Shown in pieces: positions 33,907 to 43,402 of a stretch of DNA of 64,000 nucleotides. The notes under the pieces were generated by a model, which saw only the letters and a program-made list of their open reading frames with translations, was not told the origin of the DNA and did not search any database. Source of the DNA: Oscillospiraceae bacterium (GTDB lineage Bacteria > Bacillota > Clostridia > Oscillospirales > SIG627); contig SVQW01000009.1 of the NCBI GenBank assembly GCA_015065085.1, forward strand, positions 1 through 64,000, given 5' to 3'. The position numbers and the translations under genes were made by a program. Position 1 is the first letter of the stretch; every line of letters begins with the position of its first letter.

Positions 33907-35116
33907 AATGCTCCTCCAGGTAATTTACAGCCAGATCTACTACCAGCCCGTAGGATTTTATGCCCTCAGACTGACCGTTGGCTTTAAGAAATGTATCGTT
34001 GACAGCGCCCGATATCTGCGCGGCTTTTGAGGTACTGTACTTTTCAAAGAATTTTGAAAAAGCATCAAATTCTTCAAAAACGTTGTAATTAAGCTTGGAC
34101 ATGACCTCGAAATATCCCTCTGGGTCAGCAGAATACAGCGCGTTGGCAATATATGAAAAAATGCTCATTACTCCTGAATAACGCACATAAGGATTGTCGC
34201 TTTCGAGGCACACGAGAAATCCAACGAAATTTGCATCTCCCTCGTTAAACACGCCTCGTGCGTGGCACATTTCGTGCGCTACGGTATGCGGAAGTATATA
34301 GTCGGGGTAATTCACATTAACATTAGCTTCGCCGGTAAAATAGGTATATACGCCGGAAATGTGCAAATAGGTCATGGGCTCGCTTAGCGCTACCGGCTTT
34401 GCACGAAAGCCGACGGGAAAAATAAATGAGTATTTTTTGCTGAATTTTTTAAAGCATTCCAGCATTTCATCCGAAAGAGCGGAAAAATCCTCCCCCGAAT
34501 AGCTCTGACCGTCACTTCCGTAATAAATATTTTCTGCATCGCGGTTAAGCATATTCACCATTATTTCGCAGGTGTTTTTTAAACGATGCGGAGTTATATC
34601 TTGGTTTTCTATCGCAAGATTATTGCTGAGCGGCAGTCTGTGATAAGACGGTGACACCGTAATAACAAAAACATCCAGTAAGATGAAGACGGTGCACAGT
34701 AAAATTTTTAGATATTTTTTAAAGTTCAGTTCGGAATCTTCGCTTTTGTCGGTAAAAATTCTGATATAAAACAGTATTATACCAACGGGCAAAAGAAGTA
34801 TTATGCTTTCAGCCAGCGAAAACGGAATAACAGATGTAACGGCGCTCAGTACCATACGTACCGGACCCGAAACATATCTTACAAAAAACTCGGAAAAGTC
34901 GGAACTGAGTCTGAAAATGAAAAACAGGACAAAGCAAATAAGGCTTAAACCACAGAGTGTAAAGAAAAACGGCGAACAAAAAGAAAATTTTTTTTCGTCG
35001 GGTTTTAAACTGACTGCGCTGTGCATTATCGGCTCGTCCGGCTGTGCGGGTACTCCCGCCGCATGGGCGGGAGTACTTGTACTATTGTTTGTAAATTGAT
35101 TATCCTTATACGACAC
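33881..35116 (-). CDS. DUF3810 membrane metallopeptidase-like protein
   Basis: 411 residues: a disordered N-terminus, three membrane helices (about 50-70, 90-112, 135-155), then an external domain with the zinc motif HEMCH and a downstream Glu (NEGDANFVGF), the gluzincin-like layout of DUF3810 proteins. The start is GTG 35116, 3 nt after the ilvE stop, with only a weak AAAGAG site, so translation probably depends on ilvE. Position in the Wal operon hints at a wall or surface protease role. Confidence 0.82.
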   Translation of the reverse strand: MSYKDNQFTNNSTSTPAHAAGVPAQPDEPIMHSAVSLKPDEKKFSFCSPFFFTLCGLSLICFVLFFIFRLSSDFSEFFVRYVSGPVRMVLSAVTSVIPFSLAESIILLLPVGIILFYIRIFTDKSEDSELNFKKYLKILLCTVFILLDVFVITVSPSYHRLPLSNNLAIENQDITPHRLKNTCEIMVNMLNRDAENIYYGSDGQSYSGEDFSALSDEMLECFKKFSKKYSFIFPVGFRAKPVALSEPMTYLHISGVYTYFTGEANVNVNYPDYILPHTVAHEMCHARGVFNEGDANFVGFLVCLESDNPYVRYSGVMSIFSYIANALYSADPEGYFEVMSKLNYNVFEEFDAFSKFFEKYSTSKAAQISGAVNDTFLKANGQSEGIKSYGLVVDLAVNYLEEHYGKSSTQE

Positions 35117-35119
35117 GGC

Positions 35120-36184
35120 TTAAACTCTTTCGATCCAGCCCATATCGTCGGGAAGCTTGCCCCACTGCATACCTGTCATGACATCGTACAGCTTCTGGGA
35201 AATAGTGCCTATTTTACCGTCGTTTATGGTCATGACCTTGCCGTGGTAGTTGAGTTCGCCGACAGGAGAAATAACTGCCGCAGTACCTGTACCGAATACT
35301 TCCTGAAGCTTGCCGTCATCATATGCCTTTACAAGTTCATCAACGCTTATGCGGCGCTCGGTAGCTTTAATGCCCCATTTTCTGAGCAGCGCAAGGCAGG
35401 AATCACGTGTAACACCCGGGAGAATGCTTCCTTCATCCAGAGAGGGAGTCACAACCTCATTGTCGATAACGAAGAACACGTTCATCGCGCCAACTTCGTC
35501 GACATACTTGTGTTCAACACCGTCCAGCCACAGAACCTGGGAATAACCAAGCTCCTTTGCTTCCATCTGTGCCTTGAGCGATGCAACGTAGTTACCGCCG
35601 ATCTTGGCAAATCCTGTACCACCCTTAACGGCACGTACATATTTGTTTTCGATGTAGATTTTTACGGGGTTCAGACCTTCTGCGTAGTATGCTGCGACAG
35701 GAGAAAGAATGATTATGAACATGTAGGATTTGGAAGGAGCAACACCCAGATGAGGTTCGGTTGCGATGATAAAGGGACGGATGTACAAAGAAGTTCCTTC
35801 TTTGGTGGGAATCCATTCTTTGTCAACCTCTACAACAGCTTTGATTGCCTGAAGAACATCGTCGGGATCAAGCTGAGGAATGCATATACGGTCGTTGGTT
35901 CTGTTCATTCTCTCAATGTTCTTCTGAGGACGGAAAAGCTGAATTTTGCCGTCTTCGGTGTAGTATGCCTTGAGACCTTCAAACATTTCCTGTCCGTAAT
36001 GGAATACCATTGCGGCAGGGGAAAGGGATATGTCCTGATAGGGGACTATTCTGGGATTGTTCCAGGTTCCGTCTGAATAATCCATAATGAACATATGGTC
36101 GGTAAAATGACGTCCAAAGCCAAGGTTGTTATAATCGGGCTTCTGACGTGGAGAAGTTGTTTTTTCAATTTTGATATTTAACAT
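35120..36184 (-). CDS. ilvE: Branched-chain amino acid aminotransferase
   Basis: 354 residues of the longer class-IV PLP transaminase (BCAT) type. Seen: FHYGQEMFEGLKAYYTEDGK, RPFIIATEPHLGV, the PLP-lysine strand FAKIGGNYVASLKAQ, GYSQVLWLDGVEHKYVDEVG and EVFGTGTAAVISPVG. Interconverts Leu/Ile/Val and their 2-oxo acids. ATG with TGGAGG. It heads the minus-strand unit that runs into the Wal genes; the TAA is followed by 3 nt and the next GTG. Confidence 0.95.
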   Translation of the reverse strand: MLNIKIEKTTSPRQKPDYNNLGFGRHFTDHMFIMDYSDGTWNNPRIVPYQDISLSPAAMVFHYGQEMFEGLKAYYTEDGKIQLFRPQKNIERMNRTNDRICIPQLDPDDVLQAIKAVVEVDKEWIPTKEGTSLYIRPFIIATEPHLGVAPSKSYMFIIILSPVAAYYAEGLNPVKIYIENKYVRAVKGGTGFAKIGGNYVASLKAQMEAKELGYSQVLWLDGVEHKYVDEVGAMNVFFVIDNEVVTPSLDEGSILPGVTRDSCLALLRKWGIKATERRISVDELVKAYDDGKLQEVFGTGTAAVISPVGELNYHGKVMTINDGKIGTISQKLYDVMTGMQWGKLPDDMGWIERV

Positions 36185-36216
36185 AATTACGTGCCTCCAA
36201 AAAATATTTACACATT

Positions 36217-36245
36217 ATTATACTACCGATACGGCTAAATTTCAA
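36217..36245 (-). promoter_or_regulatory. Sigma-A promoter of the ilvE-Wal operon
   Basis: On the minus strand, TTGAAA (plus 36240-36245), a 17-bp spacer, then TATAAT (plus 36217-36222), 33 bp before the ilvE ATG. No T-box or other leader fits in the short untranslated region. Confidence 0.85.
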
Positions 36246-36346
36246 TACAAAATATAAAAATTTCACATTTAATTGTGGAAAATTATTGTTGAAAAACAAA
36301 TATTTTTTCTTTTATGTTAATGATGTGGAAAATTATCAATTTTAAC

Positions 36347-36375
36347 TTGACAATTATGCAATAAAAAAGTATAAT
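36347..36375 (+). promoter_or_regulatory. Sigma-A promoter of the rlmA-CotH unit
   Basis: TTGACA at 36347-36352, a 17-bp spacer, then TATAAT at 36370-36375. The expected transcription start near 36382 lies after the in-frame TTG at 36379, which supports the ATG at 36412 as the true rlmA start. Confidence 0.87.
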
Positions 36376-36411
36376 TATTTGTATAAAGCTTTACATGACA
36401 AGGATGGGAAA

Positions 36412-37224
36412 ATGGATTTTTTTATATGCCCGGTTTGCTGCAGTGCTCTTAAAAAGCAGAATAAAAGCTATGTGTGTCCCAATCGGCACACCTTTGATAT
36501 TTCGCGTGAGGGTTACGTAAATCTTTTGCCGTCGGGAAAGGCAAATTCCGCTGTGCCCGGGGATAATAAGGAGATGGTTTCTGCGCGAACACTCTTTCTC
36601 GAAACGGGTGCTTATAAGCTCTTTGCTGACGGCATTGCCAAAACAGCCTCGGACGTATCTCTTAACGTCTCTCCTGTTATTCTTGACGCCGGATGCGGGC
36701 AGGGATACTATGACCGTGTTGTAAAGGACTGTATACCCCAAAGTGAGTTTTACGGACTTGATATTTCAAAATTCGCGGTAAAGTATGCCGCTTCGCATAA
36801 TAAGGACATAACATATTCCGTTGCAGGTGTGTATGATATGCCTGTTGCAGACAGCAGTGCCGATATAATTCTCAGCATTTTTTCCCCCATAGCCGAAAAG
36901 GAGTTTTTGCGCACCTGTGCTTCGGGCGGACATCTTATCATAGCTGTACCGGGACCCAGGCATCTTTTCGGACTCAAAGAAATACTGTATGACAAGCCTT
37001 ACGAAAACGACATTATTAAAACCGAATACGAGGGCTTCAATTTTGTTGACCGCATCCCCCTGAAATCACAGCTTAACTGTTGCGAAAACAAGGTTATAAT
37101 GTCGCTTTTTGCCATGACACCATACTACTGGAAAACCGACATTAATGGACATGAAAAGCTTAAAAATACATCAAAGCTCGAAACAGAATTGGAATTTGAC
37201 ATACTGGTTTACAAAAAAAGATAA
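36412..37224 (+). CDS. 23S rRNA (guanine-N1)-methyltransferase, RlmA type
   Basis: 270 residues. The N-terminal zinc finger has CPVCCSAL and CPNRHTFD (3 Cys plus His/Cys). This is followed by GYVNLLPSGK (RlmA family), DAGCGQGYYD (SAM motif I), YGLDISKFAVKYAA and FSPIAEKEFLRTC. It methylates G745 or G748 of 23S rRNA in relatives; which position cannot be said. First gene of a two-gene unit with the CotH-SLH gene, 13 nt away. Confidence 0.88.
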   Translation: MDFFICPVCCSALKKQNKSYVCPNRHTFDISREGYVNLLPSGKANSAVPGDNKEMVSARTLFLETGAYKLFADGIAKTASDVSLNVSPVILDAGCGQGYYDRVVKDCIPQSEFYGLDISKFAVKYAASHNKDITYSVAGVYDMPVADSSADIILSIFSPIAEKEFLRTCASGGHLIIAVPGPRHLFGLKEILYDKPYENDIIKTEYEGFNFVDRIPLKSQLNCCENKVIMSLFAMTPYYWKTDINGHEKLKNTSKLETELEFDILVYKKR

Positions 37225-37237
37225 TAGGAGGATTTTT

Positions 37238-40200
37238 ATGCAAAGAATCACAAGATTTTTAACTCTGGTAATATTGATAGTCGCAATGCTGTATGCAGTA
37301 TGTCTTGTCAGTGCTGCGGATGTAAGCGTTACAACAGCAAAAGCGGAGGACATTATTGTACGCAGTGCCAATAATGATAACCTGGCTTTTGATATCAAGG
37401 CTTATAAAGCGAATGAGCAAACGGTATATCTGTTCATGCCTGCAGATGTGGATTTGTCAAAGCTCATTATTACTTTCAATAATGTTTCCAAGGTGCTTGA
37501 CATGACTACGGAAAAGACCGTGCACCTCGCCGATGGCGAATTTACGCTGTGCGCCATGCAGACAAATCTTCCCGTTATTAACATGACAATTGACGAGTCG
37601 CAGGGAACGATCGCAGCTATGAATAAGGACCCTGAGCATGATACTAAGTGTTTCGGTACGTTTTATCTTGATGTCCCTTCCGAATTGGCACAGAAAAACG
37701 GATGGCAGGAATACTATACCGATCCCGCTTCTGAAATAAAGGGCCGCGGGAACGCAACATGGTCATTGGATAAGAAAGCATATCAGATAAAGCTGGACAA
37801 AAAACAGAGTATTTTGGAAATGGGCAAGGATAAAACCTGGATAATCCTTGCAAATCACGGCGACCGCTCACTTATCAGAAACAAGCTTGCGTATGATTTT
37901 GCCAAAGACATGGATATGGAGTTTGCGCTGGACTGTGAGTTTGTGGATGTGTACTTTAACGGTGAGTACCAAGGTAACTACCTTCTCACCGAAAAGGTAG
38001 AGTTGGGCAAAGAGCGAGTTAATATTTACGACCTTGAAGAAAAGGACGAAAATCCGGATGCCGACCGTGTTACCGGCGGATATCTCATAGAGTACGACCG
38101 ACTTGCGGAAAGCGAAATTACCTGGACGGTCGGTCCTGAAACGGGACGCCTTATTACCATTAAAAGCCCCGAAGAGGCAAATGACGAGCAAAGAGCATAT
38201 ATAACCGGCTTTATTGGCAACATGGAAAAATCCATATATGCCGATGACGGAAAAAGTCCCGAAGGCAAGCATTACAGCGAATATATGGATGTGGATTCCT
38301 TTATAAAGCTGTATTGGATAAATGAAATATTCAAAAACGGCGACTTTTTCTACGGAAGTACATTTATGTATAAAGATGTCGGCGAAAATGAAAAGCTTTA
38401 CAGCGGCCCCGCATGGGATTTTGACATAACTCTTGCAAACGCCTGTTCCAATGCCGGTGCCGGAACACCTGCACGACAGGCAAACCTTGCAAGCCCCATC
38501 GGATGGTGGGTAAGAACAGTAGCGGATGGCTTTACAAAACGTCTTTTCGCACATGAGGATTTCAGACTTCGCAATAAAGAAATATACGATACCATTGTAA
38601 GAGAACTTCTTCTCAACATGTCTCAGCGCGCAGATGAATATGCTGAATATATCCGTAAAAGTGCCGATATGAATTTCGTTCGTTGGAATGTGCTGTTGCA
38701 GGATCATCAATGGGAAACTCCTAACAAGTCGGTGACATATGACGGCGAAATTGATTTTGTAAAGACATATCTTTCCAGACGCGCCGAATGGATAGATAAG
38801 ACCATGAACAGCGACATGGCAACCAGCGATTTGGGCACAGAGTATAATCCTATTAAAATTTCCACGGCACTTGACCTGAAAAAGATGCGTGACGAAGTGA
38901 ATGCGGGGGACTGCCAGATGGGCTGTTACTTTCGTCAGACTGCTGATATTGATTTGGCTGGCGAGGAATTTGCTCCGATAGGCATGAACGCCGAGGGCTT
39001 TATGGGCAACTATGATGGTTGCGGATACAGTATAAAGAACCTTAAAATAACCACTGAATCCGTTAATGACAGTACCGTGTCTGCGGGGCTGTTTGCCAGA
39101 GTGTCAGGCGGAGAGATTAAGAACGTAAATATCATAAGCGGTGTTATAGATGTTGTTGCCTGTGATGTGGGTTCTGTTGCGGGACGTATGAACGGCGCGA
39201 AGATTTATAACTGCACGAACAGTGCCGATGTTACCAACAGAGCCGATTCCAATCTTCAGATGGTGGGCGGAATAGTCGGCCATATGGTGAGCGGAACACA
39301 GAATTATCTGGTCAACTGTATAAATTACGGAAATGTAAATGCTCCCAATGCCATATTTGCATCTTGCCGTGGAGTGGGTGGTATTATAGGACACGCTTCA
39401 ACCGGAGCAGTAGCAGTAGCGGTTGTGAATTACGGTGAAGTAACTTGTTCTTTTGCCCCCGACGGATTTGTAGGCGCTGTTATAGGTGAGCTTTCCGGAA
39501 GACGTACACGCATTACACACGCATACTGGCTTAGCCGAGAGGGCGACAGAGTCGGTGGTCAGGGACAGCAACAGCGAACCCAGACCGAGGGTGGACGCAA
39601 TATGAACGTCTTCAGTGGCAGCGCGTTGGATGCAAAGGTGCTTAACAGCAAGGAATTTGCACATGAAATGAATTTGCAGCTTATATCAATTTCCAGAACC
39701 GGCGGATTGGATTACCGCCTGTTGAAAATGTGGGAGACGGGAACAAACGCTATAAAGCTGACTGATGATTTTGCAACGTTGGATACGCTTCCGAAGTATA
39801 AGCCGGAGTGGATAATGTCAAACAGAAGCACCGCAAACAAGTGGATAAGAAATACAAGCGGTGCCAAAGCGCAGTACGAAGAAAAATACATTACCATGGC
39901 TCCTGAGAATAATGACCCGATAACTTTTGTAAGCCTTGATATAAATGAGCGCTTTTTGGCAGAGGAGTATCCTTTTGTTGCTGTAAAGATGAGAGTTGTT
40001 TCAACGGTTGATGAGGGCGGATTTTTCTTTGGAACTGACGAATTCCCCGGACCCGTAGCAGAGGCGTATTCTCAGTTTGAGGTTTATAATGACGGCAGAT
40101 GGCATGATTACATCATTGACATGTCGCAGTATGAGCATGACAGATGGCACGGCACGGTAAATGTATTTCGCCTTGACCCAATTAACGGTGAAGACACCGA

Positions 40201-41107
40201 AGCTAAGATAACCATAGAGCGTATCGGAATTTTCAAGACACAACAGGAAGCACAAGCTTTTCTGGATGAAAGTGACATGATAAGCCAGGTTCTAAGGGCT
40301 GAAAATCAGACTGTATATCTTTCCGAGAATGCATTCCTGACAAAAGGAAATAAAAAAGGCTTCACCATGAAGGACGCTTCTCTTCCCGATGCATCGCAAA
40401 AACACGAAAAAGCACAGATAGTTGTTATGTATATGGATAACGGCGGAAATGAAAGTGTTGTTCCCATGTGCTATACAGATGATAATGCATATACCAGTTA
40501 TGTTGCCAACAAGCCCGGAAACTACAAGCTGGCATATAGTCACAAGGAATATGATGACATAAGCGGTCACTGGGGCGAAGAGTATGTTGATTTCACATCG
40601 GCACGCGGTTTGTTTGGCGGCACTTCGCCAACTGAGTTTTCGCCCGACGAAATAATGACACGCGGAATGTTTGTGACTGTTTTGGGCAGAATGCACGGTG
40701 TTGACAGCTGGGCGTATGCTGATGGTCTTGTTCCGTTTGATGATGTCAAACTCGATGAATATTACACACCGTATGTAAGATGGGCTGCAGAAAACGGAAT
40801 TCTTAACACACTTTCCGAGCGTAGCTTTTATGCCGATGAGCCTATTACGAGAAAAGATATGGTAGTAATGATTTATCGTTACATAAACCGCTATTCATAC
40901 GGTATTAAACGCGTCGTAAAGGCGATTGAATTTAATGATATTTCTGTCGTTGAGCCGGAAGCACAGCTTGCAATACAAATTGCACAGCGTTGCGGTCTGG
41001 TTAACGGAAAGGGCGCAAGCCGTTTCGACCCGCTTGGAAGCTCTACGCGTGCAGAGGTTTCTACTGTAATGACAAGATTGATAAAAGCAATTCTTATGGT
41101 AGAATAA
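37238..41107 (+). CDS. CotH-kinase-domain surface protein with GLUG repeats and SLH anchor
   Basis: 1289 residues. Signal peptide (about 1-24). A CotH kinase-like domain covers about 120-480: G169-R-G-N-A-T-W, then KKAYQIKLDKKQ, TWIILANHGDRSLIRNKLAY and W393-D-F-D, as in CotH proteins that phosphorylate spore-coat or extracellular proteins. GLUG-like beta repeats (about 560-770) follow, then a jelly-roll-like module (about 870-1010), then three SLH domains (about 1105-1289) for binding the cell wall. ATG 37238 with AGGAGG 7 nt upstream; a longer in-frame start inside rlmA is rejected. It is a large secreted, wall-attached protein; the target of the kinase-like domain is unknown. Confidence 0.85.
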   Translation: MQRITRFLTLVILIVAMLYAVCLVSAADVSVTTAKAEDIIVRSANNDNLAFDIKAYKANEQTVYLFMPADVDLSKLIITFNNVSKVLDMTTEKTVHLADGEFTLCAMQTNLPVINMTIDESQGTIAAMNKDPEHDTKCFGTFYLDVPSELAQKNGWQEYYTDPASEIKGRGNATWSLDKKAYQIKLDKKQSILEMGKDKTWIILANHGDRSLIRNKLAYDFAKDMDMEFALDCEFVDVYFNGEYQGNYLLTEKVELGKERVNIYDLEEKDENPDADRVTGGYLIEYDRLAESEITWTVGPETGRLITIKSPEEANDEQRAYITGFIGNMEKSIYADDGKSPEGKHYSEYMDVDSFIKLYWINEIFKNGDFFYGSTFMYKDVGENEKLYSGPAWDFDITLANACSNAGAGTPARQANLASPIGWWVRTVADGFTKRLFAHEDFRLRNKEIYDTIVRELLLNMSQRADEYAEYIRKSADMNFVRWNVLLQDHQWETPNKSVTYDGEIDFVKTYLSRRAEWIDKTMNSDMATSDLGTEYNPIKISTALDLKKMRDEVNAGDCQMGCYFRQTADIDLAGEEFAPIGMNAEGFMGNYDGCGYSIKNLKITTESVNDSTVSAGLFARVSGGEIKNVNIISGVIDVVACDVGSVAGRMNGAKIYNCTNSADVTNRADSNLQMVGGIVGHMVSGTQNYLVNCINYGNVNAPNAIFASCRGVGGIIGHASTGAVAVAVVNYGEVTCSFAPDGFVGAVIGELSGRRTRITHAYWLSREGDRVGGQGQQQRTQTEGGRNMNVFSGSALDAKVLNSKEFAHEMNLQLISISRTGGLDYRLLKMWETGTNAIKLTDDFATLDTLPKYKPEWIMSNRSTANKWIRNTSGAKAQYEEKYITMAPENNDPITFVSLDINERFLAEEYPFVAVKMRVVSTVDEGGFFFGTDEFPGPVAEAYSQFEVYNDGRWHDYIIDMSQYEHDRWHGTVNVFRLDPINGEDTEAKITIERIGIFKTQQEAQAFLDESDMISQVLRAENQTVYLSENAFLTKGNKKGFTMKDASLPDASQKHEKAQIVVMYMDNGGNESVVPMCYTDDNAYTSYVANKPGNYKLAYSHKEYDDISGHWGEEYVDFTSARGLFGGTSPTEFSPDEIMTRGMFVTVLGRMHGVDSWAYADGLVPFDDVKLDEYYTPYVRWAAENGILNTLSERSFYADEPITRKDMVVMIYRYINRYSYGIKRVVKAIEFNDISVVEPEAQLAIQIAQRCGLVNGKGASRFDPLGSSTRAEVSTVMTRLIKAILMVE

Positions 41108-41132
41108 AGCATACTGCAAAGCCTGACGTATA

Positions 41133-41170
41133 AAAAACATCCGATATGGATTTCCATATCGGATGTTTTT
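41133..41170. terminator. Bidirectional Rho-independent terminator
   Basis: ACATCCGATATGGA and TCCATATCGGATGT form a perfect 14-bp stem around TT, with A6 before and T5 after. It lies between the CotH-SLH gene and the amidohydrolase, whose stop codon overlaps the T-run. Confidence 0.92.
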
Positions 41171-41963
41171 ATATTTTAAGAATTCTTTGTGCGTTTTTCG
41201 CTTCTATCATACTTATCGTATCACAGTCCAGACCGCAGTCACGTAAAGCCTTCAGATCATCTCCTGCATTGCTCCAGGGCGAGTCCGAGGCAAACAGTAT
41301 TTTGTCCGCACCGTGCTTGGAAACTATTTTTTTGAACATTTCTTTACCGTAATACTCAAAGCCCATGGAAGTGTCCAGGTATATATTCTTACCGCACAGG
41401 TTGTCAAATACATCATCCCACTGTGCATGACCGCCCAGATGTGCCGCCACAATTATGCCTCCGCACATTTGGTCGGCAACGTTTGCAAATTGTTTCGGAC
41501 TGCTTTTGTATGGTGCGGGCATTCCGTAATCCGCTCCTGCGTGATGAAGAATAATAAGCCCCCTTGAAAGTGCATAGTCGTAAATCCTGAGCATCTCGGG
41601 TGCATCCAGTATGAAATTCTGATATTCTGCATGGAATTTTAAGCCTTTAAGTCCGAGAGAACATACAAAATCGATATCCTGTTTGTAATTATCGGTGCTT
41701 GGGTAAATACTGCCCAGGGAAATGATTCGTTGTGAAGTTATACTTACGGCCCATTCGTTGAGGGTTTTAGTCTGGCTGGGCTTTGTGACGATGGGGGCTA
41801 CCACGGATTTGTCAATACCCCATTCGTCCATACGTGCAATCAGATCGGATACAGTACCATTATGGACGGGCTTGAGATCAATGGTGAGATTAGATGTCAA
41901 TACACCGATTGCTTTTTGTGCCAGCATATCCGGAAAGGCATGTGTGTGAAAATCAATAGTCAT
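41169..41963 (-). CDS. Amidohydrolase-2 family metal-dependent hydrolase
   Basis: 264 residues of a TIM-barrel amidohydrolase. DFHTHAF at the N-terminus gives the HxH metal pair, followed by GLKFHAEYQ, IILHHAGADY, VAAHLGGHAQWDD (two His) and LFASDSPW with the last Asp. The family includes decarboxylases and lactonases; the reaction cannot be chosen from sequence. ATG with TGGAGGAAGC, located within the terminator hairpin of the PrsA-like gene just upstream, so some read-through is needed or an internal start is used. Confidence 0.86.
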   Translation of the reverse strand: MTIDFHTHAFPDMLAQKAIGVLTSNLTIDLKPVHNGTVSDLIARMDEWGIDKSVVAPIVTKPSQTKTLNEWAVSITSQRIISLGSIYPSTDNYKQDIDFVCSLGLKGLKFHAEYQNFILDAPEMLRIYDYALSRGLIILHHAGADYGMPAPYKSSPKQFANVADQMCGGIIVAAHLGGHAQWDDVFDNLCGKNIYLDTSMGFEYYGKEMFKKIVSKHGADKILFASDSPWSNAGDDLKALRDCGLDCDTISMIEAKNAQRILKI

Positions 41964-41973
41964 GCTTCCTCCA

Positions 41974-42010
41974 AAAAAGTGTATCCGGCGCTATTGCACG
42001 CCGGATACAA
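41974..42010 (-). terminator. Rho-independent terminator after the PrsA-like gene
   Basis: GTATCCGGCG and CGCCGGATAC form a perfect 10-bp stem with an 8-nt loop; on the minus strand it is followed by ACTTTTTTGG. It lies 12 bp after the PrsA-like stop. Confidence 0.85.
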
Positions 42011-42021
42011 CTTAAATGTTG

Positions 42022-43251
42022 TTATTTCAATGTTGTGGGAGAAATCAGTTCATATTCCGGTGCATACTCGACTTCCATTGCGTCAAAGGTTGCTTCGAGT
42101 CTTTCTGTGAAGTCTGCAGAGTAGATTTCGCTCATATATTGCTGAGCATTTTCAACGATGTAATCAGCTTCAAGAGGCATTCTCTTGATGATGTGATAAC
42201 CGTAAGAGGTTTCAACAATACCGCTTACAGCGCCTTCCTCGAGAGCAAATGAAGCTTCTTCATACTCGGGAACCATAGTTCCTGCGACGAAGTAGTAACC
42301 GTCTTCACCGTAAACATCCATTCCCGGGTCATCATTGTATTCTTCAACCATTTTCATGAAGTCTTCACCGTTGTTAATCTTTGCGAGAACCTCTTCAGCT
42401 TCCGCTTTTGCGGCAGCCTTTCCGGCTTCAACAGCGGCAGCTTTTTCCTCGTCTGTACCTTCGGTAGGTGCATCGGGGAATTTAACGAGAAGCTGCTGGG
42501 TTCTTATATAACCGGCATCCTTAACAGCCTGAAGCATTTCATCGGGTGTATAACCCAGAGGAGCTCCTTCGTCAAAGTACAGGTGGTTGAAAATTTTGTT
42601 TGCAATGGAGTAGAGGCTCATGGTGTATCGGTAAAGTGCATCGGTGAAGAAGGAATCTTCAAGAGCCTGCTCGTAAGTATAAGTACTTCCTTCAACGTTC
42701 ATACTGTCGATTGTCTGCTGAACTGAAGTGGCAATTTCATCTTTTTCTTCTTCGGTAAGAGGCAGATTAAACTTAACTGCCATAAGCTGATATGCTGTGG
42801 TTTGCTTGAAGTAACTGAGCACCTCATCCTTGAGAGAAGCTATGTCCTCTTCGGTCAGACGGTTTTCTTCAGCCGCTTCTTCGGTCCAAAGTGCATCATC
42901 TCCGCCGTCAAGAGAAGCCTTGATGTTGAGGTAGGGATATCTGTATTCCTCGATGGTGACGGGGACACCGTTGATTTTCAGCACATATTCGGGAACAACT
43001 TTTTCACCGTTGTTGTCGATGTAACCGGTCTGCTCGCCTTGAGGAACAAAGTAAGTAACCTGCTCGAGGTCTATACCGGAAAGGTCGAAAGGCTCTGCTT
43101 CGGAGGTTTTATCCTCATTGGTTGCTTCACCGTTCTGAGTTGCATCGGGTTGTTCGTCAACGGGCGGTGTGGTGTTATTGCATGCGGTGAATGCACACAT
43201 GATCATAACGGTACACAAAAGTACAGCCGCCAGTGTAATAAGCTTTTTCAT
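42022..43251 (-). CDS. PrsA-like lipoprotein, parvulin-type peptidyl-prolyl isomerase
   Basis: 409 residues. Lipoprotein signal with FTAC as lipobox, an Asp/Glu-rich linker, a SurA/PrsA N-terminal helical part (about 120-255) and a PpiC rotamase domain (QQLLVKFPDAP, LAKINNGEDFMKMVEEYNDD, SFALEEGAVSGIVETSYGYH, IIKR). It helps exported proteins fold at the membrane. The ATG at 43251 with GGAG upstream is preferred over an in-frame ATG 45 nt earlier. Single gene. Confidence 0.87.
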   Translation of the reverse strand: MKKLITLAAVLLCTVMIMCAFTACNNTTPPVDEQPDATQNGEATNEDKTSEAEPFDLSGIDLEQVTYFVPQGEQTGYIDNNGEKVVPEYVLKINGVPVTIEEYRYPYLNIKASLDGGDDALWTEEAAEENRLTEEDIASLKDEVLSYFKQTTAYQLMAVKFNLPLTEEEKDEIATSVQQTIDSMNVEGSTYTYEQALEDSFFTDALYRYTMSLYSIANKIFNHLYFDEGAPLGYTPDEMLQAVKDAGYIRTQQLLVKFPDAPTEGTDEEKAAAVEAGKAAAKAEAEEVLAKINNGEDFMKMVEEYNDDPGMDVYGEDGYYFVAGTMVPEYEEASFALEEGAVSGIVETSYGYHIIKRMPLEADYIVENAQQYMSEIYSADFTERLEATFDAMEVEYAPEYELISPTTLK

Positions 43252-43361
43252 AATTTTCTCCGTTCTTTTAATAATTTTGGCAAGTCTGTAAAACACTTAC
43301 CCTACTATTGTATCATACTATTTGCATTATATTATGTACGAAGTTTAAAGATTTATATATA

Positions 43362-43390
43362 GAAAAGTAGGGTGGTAAACCCTACTTTTC
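43362..43390 (-). terminator. Hairpin terminator after the transketolase genes
   Basis: GAAAAGTAGGG and CCCTACTTTTC form a perfect 11-bp stem with a 7-nt loop. The T-tract beyond is broken (TATATAT), so strength is uncertain. Confidence 0.6.
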
Positions 43391-43402
43391 CGCAAATATT
43401 AA

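Noticed and set aside
35021..36076. Plus-strand ORF (351 codons)
   Set aside because: Mirror of ilvE, with no start signal or family match.
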